In this document: in pieces, positions 1 to 24,900 of the stretch | Position numbering within the stretch: position 1 is the stretch's first letter | Layout: each line of letters opens with the position of its first letter | Assembly: GCA_026413225.1 (NCBI GenBank) | Contig: CM048557.1 | Span: 68,748,987-68,812,986 of the forward strand | DNA from: Otis tarda | Taxonomy: Eukaryota; Chordata; Aves; Otidiformes; Otididae | Length of the DNA stretch: 64,000 nt | Direction: 5' to 3' | Translations under genes and position numbers: made by a program | Notes under the pieces: model-generated | Told to the model about the DNA's origin: nothing | What the model saw: the letters and a program-made list of their open reading frames with translations, nothing else | Database searches by the model: none

Positions 1-2669
1 GTTTTCCTGACCGCAGAAGCAAACTTGACTTGCGTGGTGTGACCAGAACAAGTTTGGTTTGTCCTCCTGATTTGGCGGTGTTGATCAAGCACGGGATCGC
101 CTGGCGGGTACCACTGAACAGCTCAAGTCGCGTGATCGGCAGACCTAAGTATTACTTTCCCCATTTCTTGGTTTTCTTTTTCATCACCTTTGTCCCTCTC
201 TTTCTCCACCTCGATCTCCTCCTAAATAACAGAGGAGATCCCTGTGAAACCCAACCATCCCTCCTGCCGCTTCTCTGATTTTTGCCACGCTGGTAACTGT
301 CGTGTCCGGCAGTTTCTCGTGTTGTCCTGTTCTGGAACTCATCTCGCCAGTTTTCCATAGTGCCCTGGTATTGGATTTGAAGAGCAGGTGAAGACTTGCT
401 GCCTATTTACCAACTTTGCACCACTTCTTTTACAAGTCTTAGTGATTTCTAGGCTGACCAGCCTACTGCGTAGCCTACGTAATCTTTCCTTGTGCAGAAT
501 CTGTTCCAAGCCTGTGATGATTCTTGTTGCCCTTCGCTGTGCCTTATCTAGCTCTCCCTGTTTTGTAACGGGGTAAGTAGAAGTGTACGTAACATCCACA
601 GTGGAAGCGCACCAGGGATTTATACTGTGTCGTGATTTTCCTCGTTCTATTCGCTATTCCTTTCCTAATAATTCCCAACACACGGCTTGGCTCTTTTGTG
701 TTCACTGGCAATTGAAAAAAAAACCAGAACAGCTACCCACGGGCAGCTTGTTTTCTGTGAGAGCTTTGGGGTGAGCTTTGCTGAGCGCTTGCTGGAAATC
801 CAAGTAGACCATGTCTATTTGTCTGGGCTTTTTAACTCTCTTATGGAGTTATGATGCAAAATACAAAGCTGCTGGCTCTTCTGTGTCTAGTGCAAAGCTC
901 TCTGCTAGTTTAGTCTAAAAAGAGTTGATAGTTTCCTGGTCCCTTTTCAAAGTTACCAGTGCATTAACCTCCTTGTGCCTCTGCTGCTGAGGCAAGAGAG
1001 ATGCTGCAAGCTCCAGTTAGCAGTTTGGCATCTCCATCCTCTGAGTTCTTTTAAACGCCTGGCTGAGTTCCTCACAATCCTGGGGATTTTCTGGTACTTG
1101 TTTTGTCTGTCGGATCTGTCACGTCTTCTGACAGCTGGATTTGAGGCAGATTTTCTGACTTACTGCCTGCAGAGAAGCATTCTAGCCAGAGCTTCCCTGT
1201 GCCCCTGCACTGTGAATGAAACTGGAGACATTAATTTTGTTCCTTTTGCACCTTGATCGTTTCCGGAACCTACTGATTGTAGCAAACTTCCCGCTTATGG
1301 TGTATCTGGAGAAAGCTGTATTATTAATCTTGACGGGTTTTTTTTTTTTCAGATTTTCTCAAGATTGATTCTGGCCGGCGTTGCTGTGTTTTACATTCAC
1401 CTGCCAGTTTTGTCTCCCATTTTCCACAGGGGACACACCTTCAGATAACTTTTTGCTTGTAACGGTTTCTCTTAACCCGATGTTTAGTCATGCCAGCCTT
1501 CCTTGGATCTTTCTGAAACCCTGTTTAATAAGTGATACACATTTGTTCTGAACCCCCAAAGCAGCATCTTTAAATAGCCTGCAGGCTGTTTGCAGACATT
1601 GCCTTTTATGGCTTGTCTTAATTTCTTTCTTAAGAAGCTTCCTTGCTTTTTGTGGTCTTCCCTTTTGAGCTGCGAATGCCTGTAGGAGATTTCTTGGGCT
1701 TCTGTTGTGCTAGCATGGATCCAGGGAAATTTTAGTGTCAGCCTTGTACCGTGACGGGACGTCTGTGCAGCCAGGCTGGGATTTAGCTGTTCTCTGTCCG
1801 GCTTTTGCGATCTCTTGGCTGTCCCTCTGCCCGTTAGGGTGACCAGCAGCTCTGCTCAGGCCATCAGCACTGTGGCCCTAATACCTCGTGTCCCAGATGT
1901 AGGCCTGGGTTTTCATTCCCGTGGGATTCTGCAGGTTTTTTCCATGTGGTTATCATCTTAATTTGGACTCTAACATCCTGTTCACCTACTCTAAGGTCAC
2001 CTACATCATTCTAAGCTTGATGCTGCAAGGTCCCGGTGATTGTCTTCCTCCATGTTTCTGCTTTGCTTACTCTGCGTTCCAGGTTAAACCTGGCTTTCCA
2101 TGGCCCCACCTCGTTTCTTACTCTTCAAGCATCTTTGTAGGAGCTCATGTCTCTGTTCTCGTTTGCTCTTCTCTGCACCCTGTTCAGATGGGGCTGTGTC
2201 TGTTTCTTTTGCCACTCATATTTCACATTTGGTGTTTCCAGCTTTTCCTAGGTCTTCATTTGAAGCTACAGAGTTTGTACGACTTCACCCTTTGTTCCAT
2301 TTTGGCCAACGTGAAGCCCATCCTTTCTGTATATCCTCACTCTGTCCTGGCTGTTTCCCAGTTCCAGATGAACCTAAGCGTCCTTCAGTTTGTCAGAACT
2401 CATCAGCTGCGACCCAGCTGCTCTGCGCAGCCCCTGAGCGTTTCCGAGAGGGCCACCGCAGGAGTCCTGATCGTCTGCTCTCTCTGGACTCTGCCTCCTG
2501 AATTTGGGACCACAAATCCCCCGCTCTCCCCAGCCTCTCTAAGGACTGACTGGAGTTTCACAGCCCTACCTTGTTGAAACACTTCTCATGATTTTATTGT
2601 GTCTACAAATTTCATAGTGAATGTTTTCTCTAGATGGTTCTTCATTTATTTATTCTTTTTTTTTAACAG
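1..2669 (+). other. NEMF intron upstream of the first exon in the window
   Basis: No NEMF exon is found before the acceptor at 2668-2669. The preceding exon, which should end just before the codon completed by CT at 2670, lies outside. The stretch holds an antisense CR1-type reverse transcriptase relic (about 339-830). The rest (850-2640) is old, unassigned sequence without a coherent reading frame. A 218-codon open frame at 1921-2577 matches no protein I recognise and shows no splice or start context. Confidence 0.7.
339..830 (-). repeat. Degenerate CR1-clade non-LTR reverse transcriptase relic, antisense in NEMF intron
   Basis: Read on the minus strand, 780-825 gives IDMVYLDFQQALSKA, the domain-A-like block of CR1/L2-type reverse transcriptases (usual form VYLDFxKAFD). 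Further on come LGIIRKGIANRTRKI and SLVRFHCGCYVHFYLP (about 570-650), then LDKAQRRATRIITGLEQ and HKERLRRLRSRLVSLE (about 435-550). These follow the C-terminal RT pattern (VQRRATRxIxGLE ... YEERLRELG.FSLE) of CR1 elements. Frames shift between blocks and the spacing between the first two is too short, so the copy is deleted and dead. It is far more diverged than the CR1 tails elsewhere in the window. Confidence 0.75.
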
Positions 2670-16931
<14,262 letters not shown>

Positions 16932-18357
16932 TGCCACGCTGGGGTTTCTCACCACCACCCTGCTGCTGCGCAGACAGACGGACTCACCGGACTGCCGTCC
17001 CTGTCGCTGAATTTCCCTTCCGCGGTCGCAGGCAGGCGGGGACCAGTTCCTGCGCTGCGCTGCAGACGGACTCGATTCCAATGGCATGAAATCGCGCGAG
17101 TAAATCGCTGGCGTTCGGTCGGTGCTGTGATCTCCTGCTGTCTGGTCTCTGATGCCGAGCGCTGGAGCCGGGCGCTCCGTCGCCGTGCCGCTGGGGAAAG
17201 GCCTCCCTGACCTGGCTGCAGCAAAACTCCGCCACGTTCAGTTTCTTCCCAACGCCTGCTGCTGGCCTCCAAAGGGGACTGGAGTTTCTAGCAGATGTAG
17301 GAGAGTTTCAGTGCAAAATGTTTGATTTCAGGAAAAGCAGAATTGTATTTTTCCGAAAACGTGCCGCCGGCTGCCAGGAGCGGGGCGGTGCAGGACCTGC
17401 TCCCCCAGCACAGCCCCGTGCGGCTGCAGAATCGCTGCTGCTGGGGAGGGGCGGGACAGGCAGGGCCGAAGAGCTGGGGCTGGGGGGTCAGAGTAACCCC
17501 TGCGTGCCGTGTTGGCACGCCCCAGAGAGGGGGAACCACAGCTCGGCTCCGGGTCTGCACCACCCCCAGCGCTTACTCAAGCCGTAGCTGGAGCCGACGC
17601 AAGAAACCGGCGCAGGAATCACAATACAGGCATTTTGTTCTAGAAGTCACAAAGGTTTTAATTTTTTTTTTCTTTTTGAGGACAGCTTAAACACAATTTC
17701 ACCCTTCCCCACAGCAGCACAGCCTGTTCCCTGTCCCCAGTGTCACCTGCTGCAGCTGCGTCAGCAAGGCCAGCTCCGGCCCACCCAGGGCCGCTCTGCG
17801 TGCAGCTCCACCGCGCTGAAGTCTTTCACGCTGGCCCAGCTGTAGGGCAGCTCCACGGGTGACAGACGCAGCCGCTACCGGGCTCCAGCTTTCAGTTACA
17901 CCTCTCAGGGCAGAATATCTGCTCCCCAAGGTTCACAATCGAAATTCCACAACACAGAGTTCCAAAAAACCAAACAAAACGACAACCAAGCAGAGCAGAG
18001 GCGCTGTAACAGCCGCAGGTTTACAATACATTTATCAACTCTGGCAATGTACAGTTTGCAAATCTCATTTCTCTTAAGCATTTGTGGCAAAGCGTTAAGC
18101 AGGTTCCTAACGCTGCAGACTAGAACAGGACTGCTCCCCCCTCACAGCACTCTTCAGCCGAGACCAGAGCAACGCTGCTCCAGGGTCAGGCCGCGCCTCG
18201 CCACCTCAGCCCCTCAGGCCCCTGACTGGGGACCCCCTAACGCCTATTTCCACACGTGCACACCCCAGCTTCTCGCTTGGGGCTGGCCCTCGCGTGCTTC
18301 AGGGTGGATAAACCCAGAGCTAGTTTTAGCTTAGGCACAGGATGCGTCTCCACTTGC

Positions 18358-18363
18358 ATTAAA
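18358..18363 (+). terminator. Candidate NEMF poly(A) signal ATTAAA
   Basis: This is the first common hexamer variant I found on the + strand after the NEMF stop, which would give a 3' UTR of about 1.4 kb. It sits 5 bp from the KLHDC2 signal on the other strand. A non-canonical earlier signal, such as AATACA near 17623, is possible, so this is tentative. Confidence 0.3.
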
Positions 18364-18367
18364 TACA

Positions 18368-18373
18368 TTTATT
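18368..18373 (-). terminator. Candidate KLHDC2 proximal poly(A) signal AATAAA
   Basis: TTTATT on the + strand reads AATAAA on the KLHDC2 strand, about 190 nt after its stop codon. It is the only canonical hexamer I found close to the stop. A variant ATTAAA lies further on at 17657-17662. Actual cleavage cannot be seen from sequence. Confidence 0.45.
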
Positions 18374-18562
18374 GCAAACATCTTTACACAAAAATAGGTT
18401 CTCTCTAGGCCATTCACATGCAACTGAAAGGCAAGAAGCAGCTACCGACACCGCCACAGCTAGTGAACTATACAGGTTTAATGTTTGCCACACGCGGTAC
18501 GATTATTACATCTCGGAACGGCGCGGCCGTGCCCGGCTCGCTCGGGGGGGGCTGCGGAGGGC

Positions 18563-18990
18563 TCAGGAGCCCGAGGTGTTGTTGCTTCCAAAGCGCTGAT
18601 TGACGCTGTGCAGCAAGTGCTTGGGGAGGCAATTCCAGGAACTGGCCAGCATCTCCTTGAAGCAGATGACTGCTTCCAGGCACAGCCTTGGGAGAGGGAA
18701 ACACGGCGGCGGTCAGCACCACCGCGGGCCGCAAGCTACGCGCGCTCTTTACAGCTGCTGAAAGGAGTCTTGCTCTGTCCCCTCGTAACTGGCTGCTGTT
18801 CCTTCAGCAGCCTTTAGGGGAAGAAATGTTTTCAAGTATTTAAAAAAAATTGTAAGAAACAGGTCTGGTGGTAACCCTGCGCTACTTGTCTTAGCTGGAG
18901 ACAGGACAGTTTGATGTTGGAAGTCTGGCTTTCTTACCTTACAAGAGATCGTGGTTGCAGAGAAAACACAAGTATTTCGTTGCTGTGAGC
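18563..18990 (-). other. KLHDC2: KLHDC2 BC-box, CUL2-box and autoinhibitory C-terminus
   Basis: The last two exons (18990-18938 and 18686-18563) encode SLVRLCLEAVICFKEML (about residues 364-380), which fits a VHL-type elongin BC-box (Leu followed by Cys in a helix). LPKHLL at residues 387-392 fits a CUL2-box. The terminal residues NNTSGS match the mammalian end. In the human protein this SGS end is reported to occupy the degron pocket of a neighbouring subunit. Its conservation is visible here; the tetramer is literature knowledge. Confidence 0.85.
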
Positions 18991-21900
18991 CTGCGGAGGG
19001 AGAGAGCAGCAGTTCGGTTACGCGAATTCACGTTATTGCGGCAGGAGCCAAACCAGGCAAGGCCCTGGGAAGGAAGACAAACAGCACGGCTCTGGGGCGG
19101 GAGAGGCCGAGTGTTTACATCATGAATAACGGCCTGGTTTTCAGAAAAGCAGCAAAACATTTCCCCTTCAAGCTTTGTTCATGCACCTTCGTCAGTCCTC
19201 ACGAGACCACGCAGCCGACTACGAGCGTTCCGCACGCGCCGGAGCGCTAAGTCACCGCGGCTCCCGCAGGAAGGGCCGGGCTGCGCGGGAAGGGAAAGCT
19301 CAAAATAAACTTACGGCTTTAGAATGGGCGAGTAAGTTGTTGGCGCAGCCCCCAAAGACAATCACCTCTCCCTCTTCGCTTGCGCAAGCCGTGTGCCACA
19401 GCCTAGAAACAGAAGTCAGCACTGCGTTAAACCAAAAAAAACCAAACAAAACAAACCCGAGCGTGTTCAGGATTTGTATTTGAAGGCGTGCCGGTTAGCG
19501 CAGAGCTGCGGGGCTCAGCGGCACGCTGCCTGCAAGCGCAGGCCTGTGTGAAACCCACAGGCCCGTCGCTTCTGGCGGAGGGCTGCTGTCATCTGCTCGC
19601 ACAAACTTTATTTTCATGTCCCGCCCGAGGCAGAAGGGTGAACAAACAAGTCAGATTTTACATCGTCCTCCCAGACCTAGAGAATCGATTTGTCTCACGC
19701 GTGTGCTCAGCAGCAACGCGGCCCTGTCCTGCTGCCCCAAAGGAGGGAAGGGCAGGTGGGGGGCAGCAGCTCAGCCTCGCTGCTGCCCCGGGAAAACTGA
19801 CCCCTCCTCATCCTCACCAGCAGCGAGAGCAAGGCCAAGGGGCGCAGGTCAGGAGGCGGCGTTGCTGTAACTCATTTCAGCTCCATCAGAACACCTCCCC
19901 AGCCAGACGGATCACAGCAACTGACACGGCATGAGTGTTTTCAATGCCAAATACGTGCATCACAGTAGTTCTGCTGCTTTTAAATTGCAGCTCATCGTCT
20001 CTAATTTGCTCAGGAGGAAGACAAAAATATCCTGGGCGTGCACGCTGGCCACCAGCGAGGACGCTCAAAGCAGCGACACCAGCGTCGGGTTTGGTGGCAG
20101 AGCAAGAACACAGGCTGCAGTTAGCGCTGGCAGCTCAGACACCGCTGCAGCCAGGAGATCAAACCCTAAAGCCGCGAGTTCCCCGCGGCTCCACGAACAC
20201 TGAGCTGTACCCCACCTCCAGCGCCAGCACCGGTACTCCCCTCGCACTCTGCGCGCGTTCAGTACCCCCGCGCTCCGGCGGCATTTGGAGCGTTAAGAAA
20301 AATGAGTGCTGCGAAGAGGAACGCGTGTCCTCTCTTTGACAGCCAACGTTAAATGCTTCCTCATTCTTTTTTAGGAATTTTTCGGGAAAGCATCCACCGT
20401 ACCTTGGTTTTTCAGAATAGTTATGCTCAAACTGTATCCACTCGTTCTTGCTGATACAATAAATCCAAGCGTCACCTGAAAAGAAGCAGAACCCCAAATA
20501 CAAACAGTGCTTTGTCAGTTTTCACGTTTCCTGCAATACACCTGTACTCCGGTGTAACACGGTCCACTTTTATTCTTAAATAAATAACTTATTTTAGGGA
20601 AAACCTTATGAAACACTGGGCTACCCATTTCGAAACGGGTGTTTTATGGGAGCGAAGTCAGAAGGGAAAGACGGAGAACTGTAAAGCTCTTACTAATTGC
20701 GATTTGCATCAGATACAGAAATTAATTGGCTCTAAAAATGTAATAGCATCTCACACACTCGGTGACTCCTACCCCGGGAAATGAGCTGTTGTCCATATGG
20801 AAGTGGATCACAAACGCACGGAAGCAATTTAGAAAGAATTTAAGGTGACGAGGCAATAATTCGTGGGTCTCTGGACAGCAGTTTAAGAACACAGAGGCAA
20901 CACAAAATCCTTTTGGAACGACTTACTTAACGGCTGCTTGTCTGTGGTGAATCCTCCAAAGAGGAAGAGATGATCTGAGGAAATCGGTGTTAAAGAATGC
21001 CACGATCGGCCGACGGGGCAAACGCCTTGCGTGATTCTGTATTTCAATAAAAGCTCCGTGAATTACACATGCGCTGCGATAAAATACTGCTGCTCTTTTC
21101 TGTCCTAATTATTTTTCAGATATGTGAAGGATGACACTTCGTAGTGCGTATCGTTCATGAACCAATAACGAGTTTAATTTCGTTAGAGACCGTAAAAGCA
21201 TTTTACCTGTATCAACACTTTAAAAAGCCTGACAGCAGGAGTTAGCTACTGATCAGGAGGATCAGTTCTACCCGAGTTTACTTACCTGCTGGAGTTTACC
21301 AAGTTCCACTAGAATTATTAGAAATTAATAAACTGGCAGCTTCACATTGCTTTACAAACCAAAGAACTCAAGCTGTAGCACCTACATTTCATTCCACTCC
21401 CACGTATCCAGATTCAGGTAGTACAGATCGTTCATTCTGGACTCCTACAACAAAGCAGAACGCGGTTGCGATACTCCGTTCAGGTCGCAGTAAACCCGGT
21501 TTTAACCCGGTTAAACCGGGCTGGGGCTTACTCTGTATCTGCCTCCAAACACGTAGCCTCTGTTCCCAACCGTAGCACAGGCGTGAGCTGCTCGTGGGGA
21601 CGGAGTTTTACCCTGGGAAAAGAAAATGTGAAATAAGAAGGTGAGTTTATTCGATACGTTAACAAAAAAAAAATAAAATGCTGTTTTCACCAGGAACTGG
21701 CAGCAGGTGAAGCGAAGAGGAGCTGGGCTGAAGATGCCCATCACACACAGCTATGGGGCAGGGCCCAGCTCCTCTCAGGCCTCCCAGGAGAGCTCACCTG
21801 GACAGCGCACTCAAGGCAAAGCAAGGTCTGACAGTTCCACAAGTCAGTTACCCAGGGAGATGAAAGGCTGAGCTGAAGTCAGATTTAAGGCCAACAAGGA

Positions 21901-24900
21901 ACAGAGAGTGAAAAAACATCCACTAAGTCATTCTGTGTGCAGAAACTTGCTTTTTTTGATGGATGGAAGATCAGAAAACTCATTAAAAATTGGTGGTTGT
22001 TTTTTTTTTCCCCTCTTTAAGTGTCAAGATATAAATTTTGCTTTTAGAAGGGGGTTCAGACAGTCACAGAAGAGCTCAGACTGTAAAAGAGACAATGAAT
22101 CGTGGAACGGCATTTTTCTTGAGTTACTTCTGAGATCTTTGAGATCTGCACGCAGTAAGACAAAGCAATTCTTTGGCAATCTGAACAAGGAGTTAGCTAG
22201 GAGTTGGATTTCATTTCCTCCAGTTCTGGGCAGTAACACTCCATCTGCCTGTTCCTGAATATTTCTGGGACGCTTCAAAGGGTGCATATTTGTGATCACG
22301 GAGTGTTTTGATTTGTTTTGAGCAGAATCCAGCGCCCAAGAGAAATGGACCAAACCATCACATTACAGCGAGGACGACAGAAAACTCCTGAGCTCCCCAC
22401 GAGCACGATGCCACTGAAGCACGAAGCAAGCAACGCAACAGGAAAAAAGATGAAGAGAGATCAAAATAAAAGGCAAGTTTCCTGGTTTTGGAGAGGAGAG
22501 GGGACCTAAGTAAATGAACGGCTTGAATTCAGTTTAAATGGCCTCAAGAACGCTACTGGTAATTTTTATTTTGAGGGGCTGTTTCCAAGGCTAATTCTAC
22601 CAACAGAGTTTCAAACTCCTCTCTTCACAGTCCTTCCCCCACAAGCACGCTGTGGGTAAGGCTCACACGCAAGCTAATGACACCTCACAGAGCCGTGTGT
22701 AGGAGAGAAATGGACAGACACACTTCGCTGGCAAGAGAGCAAGGGACAGGGAATTCAGACAGCGGGCTCAGGAAGCGCAGAAGGGAAGAGAGCTCTGGTC
22801 ACACAGTCCTAAGCTTTAACTCCTGGCCAGCTTTCCTCCCCTGCCTGGATCAGAATTCACATCCCAGACCAGCAGAAACCAGCAGTGCTGCAGACACGGC
22901 GCTTCCCGCCAGCCAGAGCTAGAGCGAGCGGCGCTCAGTCACCAGCCCGTGATTCAGCCCACGGAGAAAACAAACTCAGCCAGCACCGCCGAGACAAGAT
23001 CAGCTCCACACAGTCCCTTTGAGGAGTCCCCGTCTCGGGACCCTGCGGGGCATTTCTCACGCCCTCCGGCTAGCTAGCACTAGGTATTTCGGAGCGCTCT
23101 TCCATCTTTTCCAACTCCTGGCATGTAGGGGCTGGTTTGTATTCCGAAGAAGGCAGATCAGAGCGCCTGACAACTAAACACTTGGCAGTTAACGACAGGT
23201 GACACATAAACAAGGCTGCAAGGTGCAGCAGGAAAATAGAAAAATGTATTTTGGGTGAATTTCTGTGCTTCTTCCTTGCAAAGAGTTAACCACATCTCGT
23301 AAAATAATGCCAGGGAGGTACAGACTAGAGACAGGAGCCCCTGCGAGATACAACAGGTTAAGGCAGCTTCATACTGCAAGCTGATGGAGCACACAGCGGA
23401 CAGGCCACTGTTAACTGCCATTTCAGCAGCACCCTCTTCTAACTCAACGCAAATTAAAGCGGCGAACTCAGGCCTAGCAGCCATTCTTACTTCTCCCAGG
23501 ACGTTAGAAGAGATACGGCACCCGACGCACACATTTCTTAAGAGCTGAAACTTAAAATAACTGACGTAAAATAATACTTACCGTAGTTATGGGCTGGCTC
23601 CAAGTAAAAGTTTCAGTGTCCAGAACATGCACGTGGTCGTTCCACCCTCTAGGAAGACCTGAATTCTTTAAAAATATTAAGCAAGCAACAGGTTTTAACA
23701 AGGACTCATCAAATATTAAAGTTTCAATAGAAATTACTTCAAGGTTTGCTTACCCAGAAAGAGGTTTCATCAAATTCAAAAGTTCCCCGTTGCTCCCCTT
23801 CAGGAAAATAACCATAGCCTCCAAAAAATATCAGCCTGAAACAAAAGATGCACCGAGATCTATTAGAAATGCTGTCACACCTCTTGCTACAAATTAAAGT
23901 TCTGTAAAGGCTGTGCTCAAACAGAAGGCAGGAAAACCAGGGGAGCTCCTTTGGCTTCCTTACTTCCAATATGCCTACAGTGCAAGTTTTCCAGGTGTGG
24001 GGCCCTGCTTCTCGCCTCATCGACCCCACCGCCCACATTCAATCCCTCTGGAGCCGTTTCCCGGGCCTCAGCCTTCCAAGCTTTGCTCCGGTTCCAAATG
24101 TGTGAAGCTAGCAGGCCTGCTGCCTGGTCACCGCGCTTCAGCCTTCGCTACCGGGGCTCCCACGCAGCAGCTACAGGTGTTTACTTCTGCAGGCTGCCGC
24201 CTCCACCCCTTCCAAGCCCTCCGCCCATCCTCCCTAAGCCCGAGATGTTCACGGACACTACAAAGCACTACAGCTCGGGCACTGCGTGGAAAGTCTTTAA
24301 TTTTGGGGGAGGAAGACATTTTCCTCTGTACTTGCTGCATTTTGCTTCAAAGCCTGAAGAACAGTTACTATGAGCAGCCACTCATCTGTTTTTACTGTTC
24401 TTTTTGATTTTTACAATGTAATTTACCTTTAAGTTTTATATTTGGGTTTTAGCACAAATTAGAAACTAATAAAATTTTGCCAGACATTCTTACTGAATGA
24501 TGCACTAACAGAAACCAACCTACACCACCTAACTAAACACCCACAACTCCAGCCTTGCGCGGACTCACATCTAAACCGATCACATCACGTACCGTAACAG
24601 GACGCTTTCTCTCCTCCTCAAGAATCTCAAAACTAGCACCACGGGCAACTTCCTGCCTTTCATGAGTCTCCACAGCGAATAACACAGCGCTGTTACGGAC
24701 AAAGCAGCACAGCGATCTGTAGTGTTAAACACCAAAATCACCAGGCGCGGTTCAAACACAAGGACAGGGAGCATCCCTGGTTTCCTCTGCCTCCGTAGAG
24801 ACAGAAAGGGTAGAGTTAAGACCAGTTGTGCTGTCCTGCCCCAGTTACGAACCTGTAACCCTCGCCAGTTGTGACCAAAAAACTAGAGGCTCCTGACCCT

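Larger units (their letters stand above)
16932..18562. other. Convergent 3' UTR interval of NEMF and KLHDC2
   Basis: Only 1631 bp separate the NEMF stop (+) from the KLHDC2 stop (-). Candidate poly(A) signals are ATTAAA on + at 18358-18363 for NEMF, AATAAA on - at 18368-18373 for KLHDC2, and ATTAAA on - at 17657-17662 as a distal KLHDC2 signal. If the + signal and the distal - signal are used, the two 3' UTRs overlap. No other coding potential is convincing here. Confidence 0.6.

Noticed and set aside
1921..2577. 218-codon open frame on + in the NEMF intron
   Set aside because: Residue make-up is unstructured, there is no recognisable domain, no Kozak or splice support, and it sits in old repeat-like sequence.
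23582..23665. Apparent one-base frameshift in KLHDC2 exon 6
   Set aside because: It was a miscount; re-reading the line shows an exact 84-nt exon in frame (PRGWNDHVHVLDTETF).
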